Counted from the first letter of the stretch, positions 29,602 through 39,248 are shown. The stretch is 64,000 nucleotides of DNA from Mesorhizobium sp. M1B.F.Ca.ET.045.04.1.1 (GCF_003952465.1 NZ_CP034448.1:1302001-1366000), one strand, 5' to 3'. Translations and numbers: made by a program. The notes: generated from the sequence alone by a model not told the origin.

Positions 29602-30888
29602 GTGTTGGTTCCAAGAGTCCCCCGCGCGATCGCAGCGCCCCGCAAGCCCCATTTTGCCCGGACCTACGTGCAGGTGCTTGCCGCCATAGTCCTGGGAGCC
29701 GCAATTGGCTACCTCTATCCGGAAACCGGCCAGAGCCTGAAGCCGCTCGGCGATGCCTTCATCAAAGTCGTCAAGATGATTATCGCACCTGTCATCTTCC
29801 TGACAATTGCGACCGGCATTGCCGGCATGAGCGATCTGCAGAAGGTCGGCCGAGTTGCCGCCAAGGCGATGGTTTATTTCCTCACCTTCTCGACACTTGC
29901 ACTCGTTGTCGGACTGATTGTCGCGAATATCGTTCAACCTGGCGCTGGCCTCAACATCGATCCGGCCTCGCTCGATGTCCAAGCCGTTAAGGGCTATGTG
30001 GCCACGGCTCACGAGCAGTCCGTGACCAGCTTCCTGATGAACATCATCCCGTCAACGATTGCCAGTGCCTTCGCGGAAGGCGACATCCTGCAAGTCCTGT
30101 TCTTCTCGGTCCTGTTCGGCATTGCTTTGGCGATGACCGGAGAGACGAGCAGGCCGGTCGTTACCTTTCTCCAGGCGCTTACCGCCCCCATTTTTAAGCT
30201 CGTCGGCATTCTGATGAAGGCTGCACCCATCGGCGCCTTCGGCGCAATGGCCTTTACGATCGGCAAATACGGAATCGGTTCGGTGGCCAACCTCGCGATA
30301 CTGGTCGCGACGTTCTATCTTACCGCCTTCCTCTTCGTGTTCGGGGTTCTCGGCGCGGTCTGCCGCTACAACGGCTTCTCGATCTTTTCTCTCGTCCGCT
30401 ACATCAAGGACGAGCTGCTGCTTGTCCTGGCAACGTCCTCCTCGGAGGCCGCGCTGCCCTCGCTAATGGAGAAGATGGAGAAGGCCGGCGCCGCCCGTTC
30501 GGTCGTAAGTCTCGTCATCCCTACTGGATACTCATTCAATCTGGACGGTACCAATATCTACATGACGATCGCCGCCCTCTTCATCGCCCAGGCGACGAAC
30601 ACAGATTTGTCAATTGCCGATCAGATCCTCCTGCTGCTAATTGCGATGCTTTCCTCGAAGGGTGCGGCAGGCGTCACCGGCGCCGGCTTCATCACATTGG
30701 CCGCTACTCTCTCTGTCGTGCCGAGTGTTCCCGTTGCCGGAATGGCTCTAATTCTTGGCGTGGACCGCTTCATGTCGGAATGCCGCGCGCTGACGAATTT
30801 AGTCGGTAATGCGGTGGCATCGCTCGTTGTCGCTCGCTGGGAAGGCGAATTGGACCAGTCACGGATGGAAACCGCTTTCCGCGGTTAG
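29602..30888 (+). CDS. dctA: C4-dicarboxylate transporter DctA
   Basis: DctA brings succinate, malate and fumarate into the cell and is the carbon supply of bacteroids. The 428-residue protein has the proton/sodium-dicarboxylate symporter features: [20 protein letters not shown] near the start, [18 protein letters not shown] (the serine-rich reentrant loop) and [18 protein letters not shown] chose the GTG at 29602, which follows GGGAGAGAGAAAC; no ATG upstream of the first membrane segment is available. It is driven by the sigma-54 promoter at 29502, so DctD or NifA is the likely activator. Confidence 0.92.
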   Translation: MLVPRVPRAIAAPRKPHFARTYVQVLAAIVLGAAIGYLYPETGQSLKPLGDAFIKVVKMIIAPVIFLTIATGIAGMSDLQKVGRVAAKAMVYFLTFSTLALVVGLIVANIVQPGAGLNIDPASLDVQAVKGYVATAHEQSVTSFLMNIIPSTIASAFAEGDILQVLFFSVLFGIALAMTGETSRPVVTFLQALTAPIFKLVGILMKAAPIGAFGAMAFTIGKYGIGSVANLAILVATFYLTAFLFVFGVLGAVCRYNGFSIFSLVRYIKDELLLVLATSSSEAALPSLMEKMEKAGAARSVVSLVIPTGYSFNLDGTNIYMTIAALFIAQATNTDLSIADQILLLLIAMLSSKGAAGVTGAGFITLAATLSVVPSVPVAGMALILGVDRFMSECRALTNLVGNAVASLVVARWEGELDQSRMETAFRG

Positions 30889-31163
30889 GGTTACATCAAA
30901 CTGGCTCCCCGCAAGCAAGATCGCAACAGCGCGACGTGTAAGTAGCGGCCTTGACACAACAGTCGAATTGCCAGCCTCCAAAGAGCGCTGGAAATAGAGT
31001 ACTAACGCAGTGAGTAATACAACACCATGAAGCCCCTAAGCAAACGAACGGTTCACGGAGACTCATCTGGGTGCGCATGGAGCGCTGTTCGTCGAATGCG
31101 CTATCCGCGGGGTGGGGGAACTATTTCAGCTTGCCGCCCCAAGCCGTCGCGGGATCGCACCGG
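30889..31163. other. Intergenic region before the LacI-type gene
   Basis: About 275 bases. TTGACA at about 30951 could be a -35 element. Open reading continues upstream of the chosen start at 31164 to a GTG at 31071, so part of this may be coding. Confidence 0.3.
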
Positions 31164-32225
31164 ATGACGGAGGACCGGCCGATCAGAATCGCTAGGGGAA
31201 AGCGCGTCACAATTGCCGATCTCGCCCGCGAAGCCGGAGTCAGCGTAGCAACAGTCGATCGGGTTCTGAACGTCCGCCTTCCGGTGCGAGAGGAGACCGC
31301 CCAGCGGGTCCATGCGGCCGCGCACGCGATCGGCTATCATGCTGCCGGTCTCATCAAACAGCGCTTGCAGCAGCACCTGCCGCACTACAAGCTGGGCTTC
31401 ATCTTGAGAAAACCTGCCCACGATTTTTACCAAGATTTCGCTCGCAAGATCGAAGAGTCGGTCAGTATGGCTAAATCCTTCCACGGCCTTCCGATCATCG
31501 AGTTCGCGCAGTCACATTTGCCGCGTGACCTGCTCCCGCTTCTTAAGGACCTTGGAAGCCGCTGCCAGGCGATCGCCATGGTGGCGGCCGATCACCCGAA
31601 AATCACAGCATCAGTCGAGGAGCTCAAGGCGAAAGGTATCCCGGTATTTTCGCTGTTATCCGACTTCGCCGATGGCGTGCGCGAGGGCTACATCGGCCTC
31701 AACAACAGCAAGGTCGGACGGACTGCCGCTTGGGTGTTTTCCAAGGCCGCAAAACGGCCCGGCAAGGTGGCGGTGTTTGTCGGAAGCCATCGCTTCCAGG
31801 CGCATGCGACGCGGGAAACGGCCTTTCGTGCCTATTTTCGTGAGAACGCGCCCAAATTCGAGGTGCTTGATCCGCTCGTGAACCTTGATGAACGGCAGCT
31901 CACTTACGAAAAATTGCTGGATCTTATGCAGCGGGAACCAGAGCTCGTCGGCTTCTATATGGCCGGCGGGGGTATAGAGGGAGCAATTTCCGCGCTCCGA
32001 GAAGAGGGGAGCGGTCAGGATCTCGTCGCGATCGTGAGTGAAATGACGCCGCAGTCACGTGGGGCGCTTGCGGATGACATCTTGACGATGGCGGTCGGCA
32101 CGCCAATGCGCCGACTTTGCCAGGAGCTGATAATGGCAATGGAGCGGGCCATCAAAGCCGGCGTCGCGGAGAGCCCGGGGCAGACATTTCTGCCGTTCGA
32201 CATTTATCTTCCGGAAAATATTTGA
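31164..32225 (+). CDS. LacI/GalR-family transcriptional regulator (FixV-like candidate)
   Basis: The 353-residue protein starts with a LacI helix-turn-helix, VTIADLAREAGVSVATVDRV, followed by a periplasmic-binding-like sugar-sensing domain (KLGFILRKPAHDFYQ, AVFVGSHRFQAHATRETAF, AGGGIEGAISALREEG). It belongs to the subgroup related to inositol and rhizopine regulators. I chose the ATG at 31164; a GTG at 31071 would add 31 residues. In M. loti R7A a LacI/GalR-type activator (FixV) turns on nifA. A shared palindrome before nifA and before the next gene here makes this regulator a good candidate for the same job, which is inference. Confidence 0.7.
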   Translation: MTEDRPIRIARGKRVTIADLAREAGVSVATVDRVLNVRLPVREETAQRVHAAAHAIGYHAAGLIKQRLQQHLPHYKLGFILRKPAHDFYQDFARKIEESVSMAKSFHGLPIIEFAQSHLPRDLLPLLKDLGSRCQAIAMVAADHPKITASVEELKAKGIPVFSLLSDFADGVREGYIGLNNSKVGRTAAWVFSKAAKRPGKVAVFVGSHRFQAHATRETAFRAYFRENAPKFEVLDPLVNLDERQLTYEKLLDLMQREPELVGFYMAGGGIEGAISALREEGSGQDLVAIVSEMTPQSRGALADDILTMAVGTPMRRLCQELIMAMERAIKAGVAESPGQTFLPFDIYLPENI

Positions 32226-32258
32226 CCTTGATGGATTTCTATCATGAGCGCCCATTTT

Positions 32259-32291
32259 CCTTTCACCGATGAAAGGAAAGCTCGATTGACT
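32259..32291 (+). promoter_or_regulatory. LacI-type operator and -35 box before the TIM-barrel gene
   Basis: CCTTTCACCGATGAAAGG (32259-32276) is a palindrome with the central CG typical of LacI-family sites. TTGACT follows after nine bases (32286). The same arrangement, with the same spacing and the shared surrounding bases ATTTTCC and AGCTCG, stands upstream of nifA at 39216-39248. The operator abuts the -35 box, which suits an activator. Confidence 0.6.
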
Positions 32292-32389
32292 CGGCCGTCT
32301 CTGTCCGATCTGTGAACCGGCGTGGTTCCGTCTTGAAAGAAGCCGGATGCCGAAATGGCAGCCGCGCTTCATGGAAGGAAAGTCAAGCA

Positions 32390-33193
32390 ATGCGCCAGGT
32401 ATCGCCCCGCTTTGCACTCGATCACATGGCGGCGCCCCGCCTTGACGTCAGTGCGCTTTTCGCGCTTGCCCGTGACCAAGGCCTGACCGACGTCCAAATC
32501 CGTTACCCTCATTTCAGCAATCCTGTCGCACGCGGCATTCCGGCTGCGGACGTTCGGTTTGCCGCTACCGAAGCGGGCGTCACGATCATCTCTGTCAACG
32601 CCTTGCAGCGGTTCAACGACTGGACTCCAACGCGTCAGGCCGAGGCAAGCAACCTCGCCGATTATGCGACGGCGTGCGGGGCGGAGACGCTCGTGTTGGT
32701 GCCGGCCAACCGCAGCTCGTGGCCCACCAATAGCGAGCGCCAGGACAATCTTCGTTTCGCTCTAAACGAGATCAAGCCAATCCTCCAGTCGCGGGGTCTG
32801 ATCGGTCTCATCGAGCCGCTGGGTTTCCGAACCTGCTCGCTTCGATCAAAGAAGGAAGCGGCCGAGGCCGTTGCCGCGGTTGATGGCCAGTCCGTCTTTC
32901 GCCTCGTGCACGACACGTTCCACCACACCCTGGCCGGGGAGACATGCCTGTTCTGCGAGCTTACCGGCCTGGTGCACATTTCAAGCGTAAACGACCCGAC
33001 CTTCTGGATTTACCCCGATCGCTTTCTTGCAGGTTCCGACAATGGCAGCCAGATTCAGGCGCTGCTGGATGGCGGCTACGCGGGACCTTTCTCGTTCGAG
33101 CTGGTCGAGGAAGTCCATTCTCTGGACGATCTCGCAGGCGCACTTGCCGCCAGCATCGACTTTATCCGGCGAGGGCTATTGTCGTCAGAGTAG
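32390..33193 (+). CDS. TIM-barrel sugar/inosose isomerase-like protein
   Basis: The 267-residue product has the AP-endonuclease-2/xylose-isomerase barrel, with metal ligands in LIEPLGF (Glu), RLVHDTFHHTLAGE (Asp/His), LVHISSVND (His) and FSFELVEE (Glu). IolI and MocC (inosose isomerisation, rhizopine use) belong to this group. I chose the ATG at 32390, with GGAAAG upstream (MRQVSPRFALDHM); the frame is open further. The LacI-type regulator lies just upstream with its presumed operator in between. This suggests that the regulator responds to an inositol-like compound. Confidence 0.75.
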   Translation: MRQVSPRFALDHMAAPRLDVSALFALARDQGLTDVQIRYPHFSNPVARGIPAADVRFAATEAGVTIISVNALQRFNDWTPTRQAEASNLADYATACGAETLVLVPANRSSWPTNSERQDNLRFALNEIKPILQSRGLIGLIEPLGFRTCSLRSKKEAAEAVAAVDGQSVFRLVHDTFHHTLAGETCLFCELTGLVHISSVNDPTFWIYPDRFLAGSDNGSQIQALLDGGYAGPFSFELVEEVHSLDDLAGALAASIDFIRRGLLSSE

Positions 33194-33241
33194 ATGGTGA
33201 CAGGAGTAGTGACTATAGGTGCGCCTGAATTTTCCGTGGGT

Positions 33242-34159
33242 TCACAGCGGGGCAGCCATCCGAGATGCCTCCTGTATCATTATCTCCCGCATCCAGATGC
33301 TTGCCGGATCGCTATTGTGGAGGGCCGGCCATTGGAGGGTCTCGGTGAATGTGGGAAATGGCAGCGGAAGTTCGATAACCCGCAGGGGGAACGTTTTTTC
33401 GAAATGCCTGACCAGCCGTAAGGGCATGGTCGCTATACGAGCTGTGCCGGACACCATAGGTGGAATCATGCTGAAGCCCTGCACGGCGACCTCGACACGT
33501 CTCTTAAGGCCATGCTCAAGCAAAAACCATTCCTCGATAGACGGCTTCATCGTACGCCCGAACCTGACCGCGACGTGCCTCATCGACATGTATCTCTCGA
33601 ATGTAAGCTGCTGTGGCAGCTGCTTGTTTGTGGGACAGCCTACGCACACGAGCTTCTCGTCAAACAGCGCAACGCTTGAATGCACACTCGACGTGAACAT
33701 ATCCGGTAGAATTAGAAAATCGACGTCACCGCGCCGGAGAAGCTCATCGGGGCTATCGTCGACAGGCAGCAGTTCGAAGCTGACGGCGGGGGCTTCCCGT
33801 GAAATACGCTCCACAAGCTTTTCGAAAAACACGAGCGTGACGAAATCGGAAAGAATGATCCTGAAGAGGCGATCGGCTCGAGCTGGGTCAAACGGATCCG
33901 AAGAAATAATCGAGCACTGGATGTGCTGGAGAGCGTCGCGAACTGCGGGGGCAAATGCTGCCGCACGCGGGGTTAGAAATCGTTCGCGACCTCTTATCGT
34001 AAACAGTTCATCGCGGAAATAATCGCGCAGTCGGGCGACGGCCGCACTCATGGCGGGCTGACTCAGGTTGATCCTGCGTGCCGCCGCCGAGAGATTACGC
34101 TCCGTCAGGAGTGCGTCGAGCACAACGAGGAGATTTAGATCAAGTCCTTTGAAACGCAT
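33242..34159 (-). CDS. nodD: NodD LysR-type nodulation regulator
   Basis: NodD binds nod boxes and activates nod genes in response to legume flavonoids. The 305-residue protein starts [20 protein letters not shown], and the helix-turn-helix [24 protein letters not shown] is intact. The effector domain is complete to the C-terminus. The ATG at 34159 is the family start; a longer frame exists upstream but overlaps the nod box. It is the only full nodD here; three other copies nearby are broken. It is divergent from the nod box at 34170. Confidence 0.95.
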   Translation of the reverse strand: MRFKGLDLNLLVVLDALLTERNLSAAARRINLSQPAMSAAVARLRDYFRDELFTIRGRERFLTPRAAAFAPAVRDALQHIQCSIISSDPFDPARADRLFRIILSDFVTLVFFEKLVERISREAPAVSFELLPVDDSPDELLRRGDVDFLILPDMFTSSVHSSVALFDEKLVCVGCPTNKQLPQQLTFERYMSMRHVAVRFGRTMKPSIEEWFLLEHGLKRRVEVAVQGFSMIPPMVSGTARIATMPLRLVRHFEKTFPLRVIELPLPFPTFTETLQWPALHNSDPASIWMREIMIQEASRMAAPL

Positions 34160-34169
34160 GTCATCAGCC

Positions 34170-34218
34170 ATCCATGGGATGGATGCCTTTAACCGAAACA
34201 AACGACTTTAACAATTTA
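34170..34218 (+). promoter_or_regulatory. nod box beside nodD, no structural gene downstream
   Basis: ATCCATGGGATGGATG and AACCGAAACAAACGACTTTA, then ACAATTTA, match the nod box. It faces right, away from nodD. The 640 bases that follow contain no nod gene, and an IS110-type gene comes next, so the operon it once served seems to have been lost. It may still autoregulate nodD. Confidence 0.8.
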
Positions 34219-34861
34219 GCATTCTTGCAATCTTTTGTCGCAAAAAGTTTATGATGGATGACGTAAAGGTCCGACATATGAGCCGCGTGATCTGCCGAAG
34301 CGAGCAATCGTTCGTACTGTGCAGGTCAGAGATTGGCAGTTTGAAACGCCGGGCCGATGGCGCCGGGCTATCAACCAGCGTCTTCGGCGGCCCCGACCTA
34401 GCTAGGCGTGGAACCTAATAGGGTGCACCCTTCCAGTCCGAGGCGACTGATGGGCGGTTTGATCCTAAGCTGCCGTGAGGCCTGTGCCAATTGTATCGGC
34501 GAAGCCAATGCAGCAGTCCGGCAGCGTTTTTGAGAGCTGTTGTAGGCTCGGCCTAAGCCCATTGGCGCAAGCCTGTCTGAACGAAGCGCTTGGCCTTGCC
34601 GCTATCCGGTATGTGATCTGTGGTGCCTTTTCGTCCTGCTGTTCTTGTTTTGGAACGCCCTTATGGTGAGCCCATCCGGGACGTGGGGCACCGGGAGCAC
34701 AAAGGTGCAGGCAGGCCGTCAATAGACCGTGGGCTGAGAGCCCGAGCTCGTTACATGGCCGCCCCTCGCGACTTTCCCGGATGCGCTGCGAGCGCGGATC
34801 AGTAGATGTCGTGTTGCCCGCCAGCTCCCGTCTTTGACCGAGCCAAGAAGGAGGAACGGGC
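34219..34861. other. Region between the orphan nod box and the IS110-type gene
   Basis: About 640 bases with no recognisable coding sequence. The right part is probably the left non-coding end of the insertion element, but I could not find its terminus. Confidence 0.3.
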
Positions 34862-36084
34862 ATGCTTATCATCGGACTGGATATTCACCGCGCCTTCGCC
34901 GAAGCAGTGGCATGGGAGGAGGGCAGGTTCAGGCGACTCGGCCGCGTCGACATGCGGCGCGATCTGCTGGCGGCGTTCGCCGCGAAGCTGTCGCCGAACG
35001 ATGTCGGGGTGATCGAGGCCACCGGCAACGCGACGTCCGCTGCAGCTGTGGTTGCGCCGCATGTGAAGAAGGTGGGGATCGCCAACCCGAAACAGGTGTT
35101 TATCGTTGCCTATGCCAAGATCAAAACGACGATCGACGCCGACGTTCTTGCGCAGCTCTATGCCAGCGGCTTCTTGCCAGAAGTCTGGATTGCGGACGAG
35201 CCGACGCAGGCTCTGCGTCGACAGGTGACACGGCGCAATCAGATTGTCCGACAGAGATCTCGATTGAAGAGCGTCATCCAGTCGATCCTTCATAGCCACC
35301 TGATCCCGTCCTGCCCGCATGCCGACCTGTGCGGCGCCAAGGGTCGGACCTGGTTAATCGAGCAGGTCGTACCGCAGGACGAGCGCCTCGCGATCGATGG
35401 GCATCTGCGCGAGTTCGACCGATTGGGCGAAGACCTCCAGGTCATCGAACGCGATCTTGTCCGCTCGGCTCTCGAGGATGAAGGCGTGAAGCGGCTGATG
35501 ACCATTCCCGGCGTCGACATCACCGTCGCGCTGGCGATGAAGGCGGCGATCGGCGACGTGTCGCGCTTCGACGATCCGCAGAAGCTCGTGACTATCTCGG
35601 GTTGAACCCAAGCGTCCGGCAGTCCGGCCAGGTCCGGCCTACCATGGGCGGATCACCAAGCAAGGCCGTGGTCATGCGCGCGGCATGCTCGTCGAGGCGG
35701 CCTGGGCGGCCGCTCGTGCTCCCGGACCGTTGCGAGCCTTCTCCCTGCGGCGTGCGAGCCCGGCGCGGACAGCATGTCGCGGCCGTGGCAACCGCACGCA
35801 AACTCTCTGTCGTGATCTGGCATCTGTTGAGAAGGGCGAGAGTTACGCGTGGGCTCGACCCTCCCTGCATGCCAAGAAGCTTGCGCGATGTGGAACTCAA
35901 GGCCGGGAGCAAGGCTGTGCGCGGCCAAAAGGGAGCGCACGCCTACAACATAAAGAGCCACCGGGAAGAAGAGCGCCGCTGGGTGGAGCAGGCCGAGGGC
36001 GCCTATGCACGCCTCGTCGCCGGTTGGAACCCACGAGGTCCGAAGAGGGTAGGCACGGATGCCGCAAACGAGGCGCGACGATAG
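34862..36084 (+). pseudogene. IS110-family transposase, frameshifted
   Basis: The ATG at 34862 follows AAGAAGGAGGAACGGGC. The product starts MLIIGLDIHRAFAEAVAWEE and contains the catalytic aspartate and glutamate of the RuvC-like DEDD domain, then PGVDITVALAMKAAIGDVSRF, the helix-hairpin-helix of the transposase_20 domain. At about 35590 one G seems lost (GTGACTATCTC for GTGAGCTATCTC), which brings the stop at 35605. The C-terminus (GLNPSVRQSG, KLSVVIWHLL, ESYAWARPSLHAKK, SHREEERRWVEQAEGAYARL) continues in other frames to 36084. The element is inactive. Confidence 0.8.
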
Positions 36085-36534
36085 AAGCTGCGCGGCAGGG
36101 CTCTCATCTCGGACCCTGCTCTTCGCCACGCGGTCGTCCGTGCGCGACAGGAGAATAGCGCAGATTTATCAAAAAGGCTCTTGTCGATCACATCAGTGGT
36201 CTTGGGCGCTGTACGGCCGGGTGAAGACTTTGCAGGTGGCCCGGAAAGCGTTTGACCTGTAGCGAAGCAATTGTCGTCATTACGCGCTCGACCCGGGCGC
36301 CCAGCTTGGCATAAGGGCTACGTGGCCTCAGGAAGCGTCGCCAATGCAGACCATGGACGAATTCCCAGCCGATGCCGAGATGCCGGTCGACCGTGCCTGT
36401 CGCCGTCCGGTGATGCGATGCCCCCGAGCGGATGAGTTCGCCCCGGATGCTCCCGGTCACGACGCACGGGTTCGGGTTCCAAGGCGCTCAGTTTTGTTCG
36501 CGCCCAATCGGTGTAGGACGCGGCAGAAATACGA
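36085..36534. other. Accessory stretch without recognisable gene
   Basis: About 450 bases between the IS110-type relic and the nodD remnant. Nothing that I can support as a gene. Confidence 0.3.
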
Positions 36535-36864
36535 GCGTGACGAAATCGGAAAGAATGATCCTGAAGCGGCGATTCGGTAGAGCCGGGTCAAACTATCCGA
36601 CGAAATAAACGAGCACTGGATGGGCGGGAGAGCGTCGCGAACTGGAGGGCAAGAGCTCCCGGACGCAGCGTTAAGTTTGAATACCTCCGCGGACATGGTC
36701 GCGAGCTCATCGCGCAAATAATCGAGCAGCCGAGCGCCGGCCGCACTCATGACCGGCTGGGCTCGGTTAATCCTGCATGCCGCGCCCATGAGGTTGCGCT
36801 CTGTCGGGAGTGCGTCGAGCACAACGAGGAGATGTAGTTCACGACCTTTGAAACGCGTGGTCAA
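36535..36864 (-). pseudogene. nodD: nodD remnant (nodFE copy 2)
   Basis: The minus strand from about 36864 encodes [20 protein letters not shown] and RNLMGAACRINRAQPVMSAA, then drifts through frames. DNA similarity to the intact nodD continues to about 36535 (shared GAGCGTGACGAAATCGGAAA). So the first third of nodD remains with indels, while the effector domain is missing. The start would be TTG, not ATG. Confidence 0.75.
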
Positions 36865-36866
36865 CT

Positions 36867-36915
36867 ATCCAAAGTGTGGATGCCTTTCATCGAAACAAAC
36901 GATTTCATCAATGTT
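36867..36915 (+). promoter_or_regulatory. nod box upstream of nodFE copy 2
   Basis: The site has the same sequence as the nod box at 20891-20939 and the same neighbours: nodD remnant to the left, nodA remnant to the right. Confidence 0.85.
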
Positions 36916-37014
36916 CTGGAATCCTGCATGGGCAGAAGCACCTGACGCACACCGATGCCCCACTGCCTCATAGCGTGGCGAGCGTCTTAAGAAACCGCCC
37001 GAAAGGAGATTTTC

Positions 37015-37160
37015 ATGCGCTCTACCGGGCAGTGGAGTGCTGGGAAAGGGAGTTGCAACTGACCGGCCATGTCAAACTGTCCGACTTCTTCCGAGCCTAT
37101 GGACAGACTGGGAGACGCGCACGGTGTAGCGGCTCACATCGTCATACTGCACCTACGCCA
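37015..37160 (+). pseudogene. nodA: 5' remnant of nodA between the nod box and nodF (copy 2)
   Basis: The ATG at 37015 follows AAAGGAG. The shifted frame reads CWERELQLTGHVKLSDFFRA, very close to [20 protein letters not shown] of the intact nodA. Sequence for VAAHI follows after a deletion. The fragment shows that nodFE took over a nodA promoter region. Confidence 0.75.
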
Positions 37161-37300
37161 CACACCGGCCGGACCTGATCCGGCTTTATGAGCATTGGGC
37201 TTTGTCAGACGCACAAGCGTCGTGGCTTTCGCGACGCGGCGCGCCTCAGGAACTGAGCCGCGTCCAGGTCGAAACGCGGGAAAGAAAGACAGGAAACAGA

Positions 37301-37582
37301 ATGGCCGATCAATTCGCAACGGACGTCATTGCCCTGATCAAGAAACGCGCCGAGTCGGAGAGCGGTGAGGGAATGCCTGCGTCATTCGTCGGCGAGATAA
37401 CAATCGCCACGGAACTGGACGCGCTCGGGTTCGATTCGCTGGGTTTGGCGGACGTCCTCTGGGATGTGGAGCAGGCCTACGGCATCAAGATCGACATGAA
37501 CACGGCCGATGCCTGGTCCAATCTCAAGAATGTCGGCGACGTCGTGGAAGCCGTCCGCGGCTTGCTTGCGAAGGAGGCTTGA
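37301..37582 (+). CDS. nodF: NodF acyl carrier protein, copy 2
   Basis: The 93-residue protein is identical to copy 1 (Ser46 in GFDSLGL). The ATG at 37301 follows GGAAACAGA; the frame is open upstream to 37202, but those residues do not match the family. It is coupled to nodE copy 2, which starts at the next base after the stop. It should be driven by the nod box at 36867. Confidence 0.93.
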   Translation: MADQFATDVIALIKKRAESESGEGMPASFVGEITIATELDALGFDSLGLADVLWDVEQAYGIKIDMNTADAWSNLKNVGDVVEAVRGLLAKEA

Positions 37583-38791
37583 ATGGACAGGCGCGTCGTT
37601 ATCACCGGAGTGGGCGGCCTGTGCGGACTGGGCACTGACGCCGCCTCTATGTGGAAAGAGATGCGCGAAGGCCGCTCCGCCATCGGCCCGCTCGCCAATT
37701 CCGAGCTTCATGACCTGGAGGGCATGACCGGCGCTGAGATCAAGGCGCTGCCCGAGCACGACATCGATCGCAAGCAGCTCGTCTCCATGGCCCGCTTCAG
37801 CTTGCTCGCCGTGCTTGCAGCGCGCGAAGCCATGCGGCAGGCCGGACTTTCCTGCGACGAAGGGAATGCCCATCGCTTCGGCGCTACAGTGGGCGTCGGC
37901 GGCTTGGGCTGGGATGTAATGGAGGAAACTTACCGGGCCCTCCTTTTGGACGGCGCGAGGCGAGTTGGCATCCTCGCTGTACCCAAAACGATGCCAAGCG
38001 CCGCCGCCGGCCAGGTGAGCTTGCGCCTCGGCTTGCGCGGGCCGGTGTTCGGGGTGACCTCCGCATGTGCCTCGGCCAACCATGCGATCGCCTCGGCGGT
38101 GGATCAGATCAAGCTGGGCCGGGCCGACGTAATGGTTTCCGGGGGCAGCGACGCGCCGTTCGCATGGGGCGTGCTGAAAGCATGGGAAGCAATGCGCGTG
38201 CTTTCACCCGATACCTGCCGGCCCTTCTCCGCCGATAGGAAGGGCCTGGTGCTGGGCGAGGGTGCGGGCATGGCCGTGCTGGAAAGCTACGAGCATGCCA
38301 CGAGGCGTGGTGCCACAATTCTTGCCGAGATCGCCGGCGTCGGCCTTTCCGCCGATGCCTTTCACATCGCCGCGCCATCTGTCGAGGGGCCAGCGTCGGC
38401 GATGCGCGCCTGCCTTGCCGATGCCGGGCTGAATGCCGAGGACGTCGACTACCTCAACGCGCACGGCACCGGTACCAAGAGCAATGATCAGACTGAAACG
38501 GCGGCGATCAAGCGTGTGTTTGGAAACCACGCTTATTCGATGTCCATCTCTTCCACCAAGTCCACGCACGCGCATTGCCTCGGCGCAGCGAGCGCGCTTG
38601 AAATGATCGCCTGCGTGATGGCAATCCAAGAGGACGTCGTGCCGCCGACCGCCAACTATCGCGAGCCAGATCCCGCTTGCGACCTCGACATCACACCCAA
38701 TGTGCCGCGCGAGCGCAAGGTGCGCGTCGCCATGAGCAACGCCTTCGCCATGGGCGGTACGAACGCAGTTCTGGCATTCAGGCAGGTGTAG
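37583..38791 (+). CDS. nodE: NodE beta-ketoacyl synthase, copy 2
   Basis: The 402-residue protein has the same active-site Cys162 and histidines as copy 1. Residues 58-70 read [13 protein letters not shown] and residues 107-148 read [20 protein letters not shown] and on to [12 protein letters not shown], unlike copy 1. The change is confined to a patch of DNA inside otherwise near-identical genes. This looks like gene conversion or selection on the part that forms the acyl pocket. One copy may make a different fatty acid from the other. Confidence 0.93.
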   Translation: MDRRVVITGVGGLCGLGTDAASMWKEMREGRSAIGPLANSELHDLEGMTGAEIKALPEHDIDRKQLVSMARFSLLAVLAAREAMRQAGLSCDEGNAHRFGATVGVGGLGWDVMEETYRALLLDGARRVGILAVPKTMPSAAAGQVSLRLGLRGPVFGVTSACASANHAIASAVDQIKLGRADVMVSGGSDAPFAWGVLKAWEAMRVLSPDTCRPFSADRKGLVLGEGAGMAVLESYEHATRRGATILAEIAGVGLSADAFHIAAPSVEGPASAMRACLADAGLNAEDVDYLNAHGTGTKSNDQTETAAIKRVFGNHAYSMSISSTKSTHAHCLGAASALEMIACVMAIQEDVVPPTANYREPDPACDLDITPNVPRERKVRVAMSNAFAMGGTNAVLAFRQV

Positions 38792-38860
38792 AAGCCATGC
38801 AAGACGCCTCATTTGAGGTCACCTGTCGTATCTAGCTGCTTGAGGGGCGGGGCATTGTGA

Positions 38861-38987
38861 TACAGGGAGAGCTGTGGGGTCCCTCCTTCTCGGCCTCGAC
38901 GATGTGGAAGGAGCCTGTGCGGCGAAACGGGCTAGACGCCCCCAGGCCCAGAACTTGGGCGAAACCAACTCCCACCAAAGGACAGCC
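38861..38987 (+). repeat. Diverged 126-bp repeat, copy B
   Basis: This is the partner of 22993-23118, with the same ordered blocks TCGGCCTCGACGATGTG, GAAGGAGCCTGTGCGGCGAA and CCAAAGGACAGCC. Confidence 0.6.
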
Positions 38988-39184
38988 GGTTTAGTAGCCG
39001 AACAATGAAACCTCGCTCGACGAGCCGCCGTCTCTACTGTCTCCGGCCTCACGCGGTTGAAGCGAACAGCGCAGCAGCTACTGTTCCGCACAACTCGGAT
39101 GGCAATTGGGACAAGTCCGCACATGTCGTCACGTACGCTGAACGCCGCAGGTACAGCCAAACTGGGGCGGGGCGTTTCTGCCGT

Positions 39185-39204
39185 TTTGATAGAATTCTAT
39201 CAAA
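39185..39204 (+). promoter_or_regulatory. Perfect 20-bp palindrome upstream of nifA
   Basis: TTTGATAGAATTCTATCAAA is a complete palindrome. It lies 11 bases before the LacI-type operator. A half of it (TTCTATCA) recurs at the matching place before the TIM-barrel gene at about 32236. It looks like a second regulator site. Confidence 0.55.
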
Positions 39205-39215
39205 CTGACAATTTT

Positions 39216-39248
39216 CCTTGCATAAATGCAAGGAGAGCTCGGTTGACT
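39216..39248 (+). promoter_or_regulatory. LacI-type operator and -35 box before nifA
   Basis: CCTTGCATAAATGCAAGG (39216-39233) is a perfect palindrome followed after nine bases by TTGACT (39243-39248). The same layout and flanks are found at 32259-32291. It is about 290 bases before the nifA start. I infer that this is where a LacI-type activator controls nifA. Confidence 0.6.

Larger units (their letters stand above)
36736..38842 (+). repeat. Two-kb direct repeat, copy 2
   Basis: This is the partner of 20761-22804. It is almost identical outside the nodE patch, including the third codon positions, which points to recent duplication or ongoing gene conversion. It has about 50 extra bases after the nod box (around 36932-36985). 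Confidence 0.85.
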
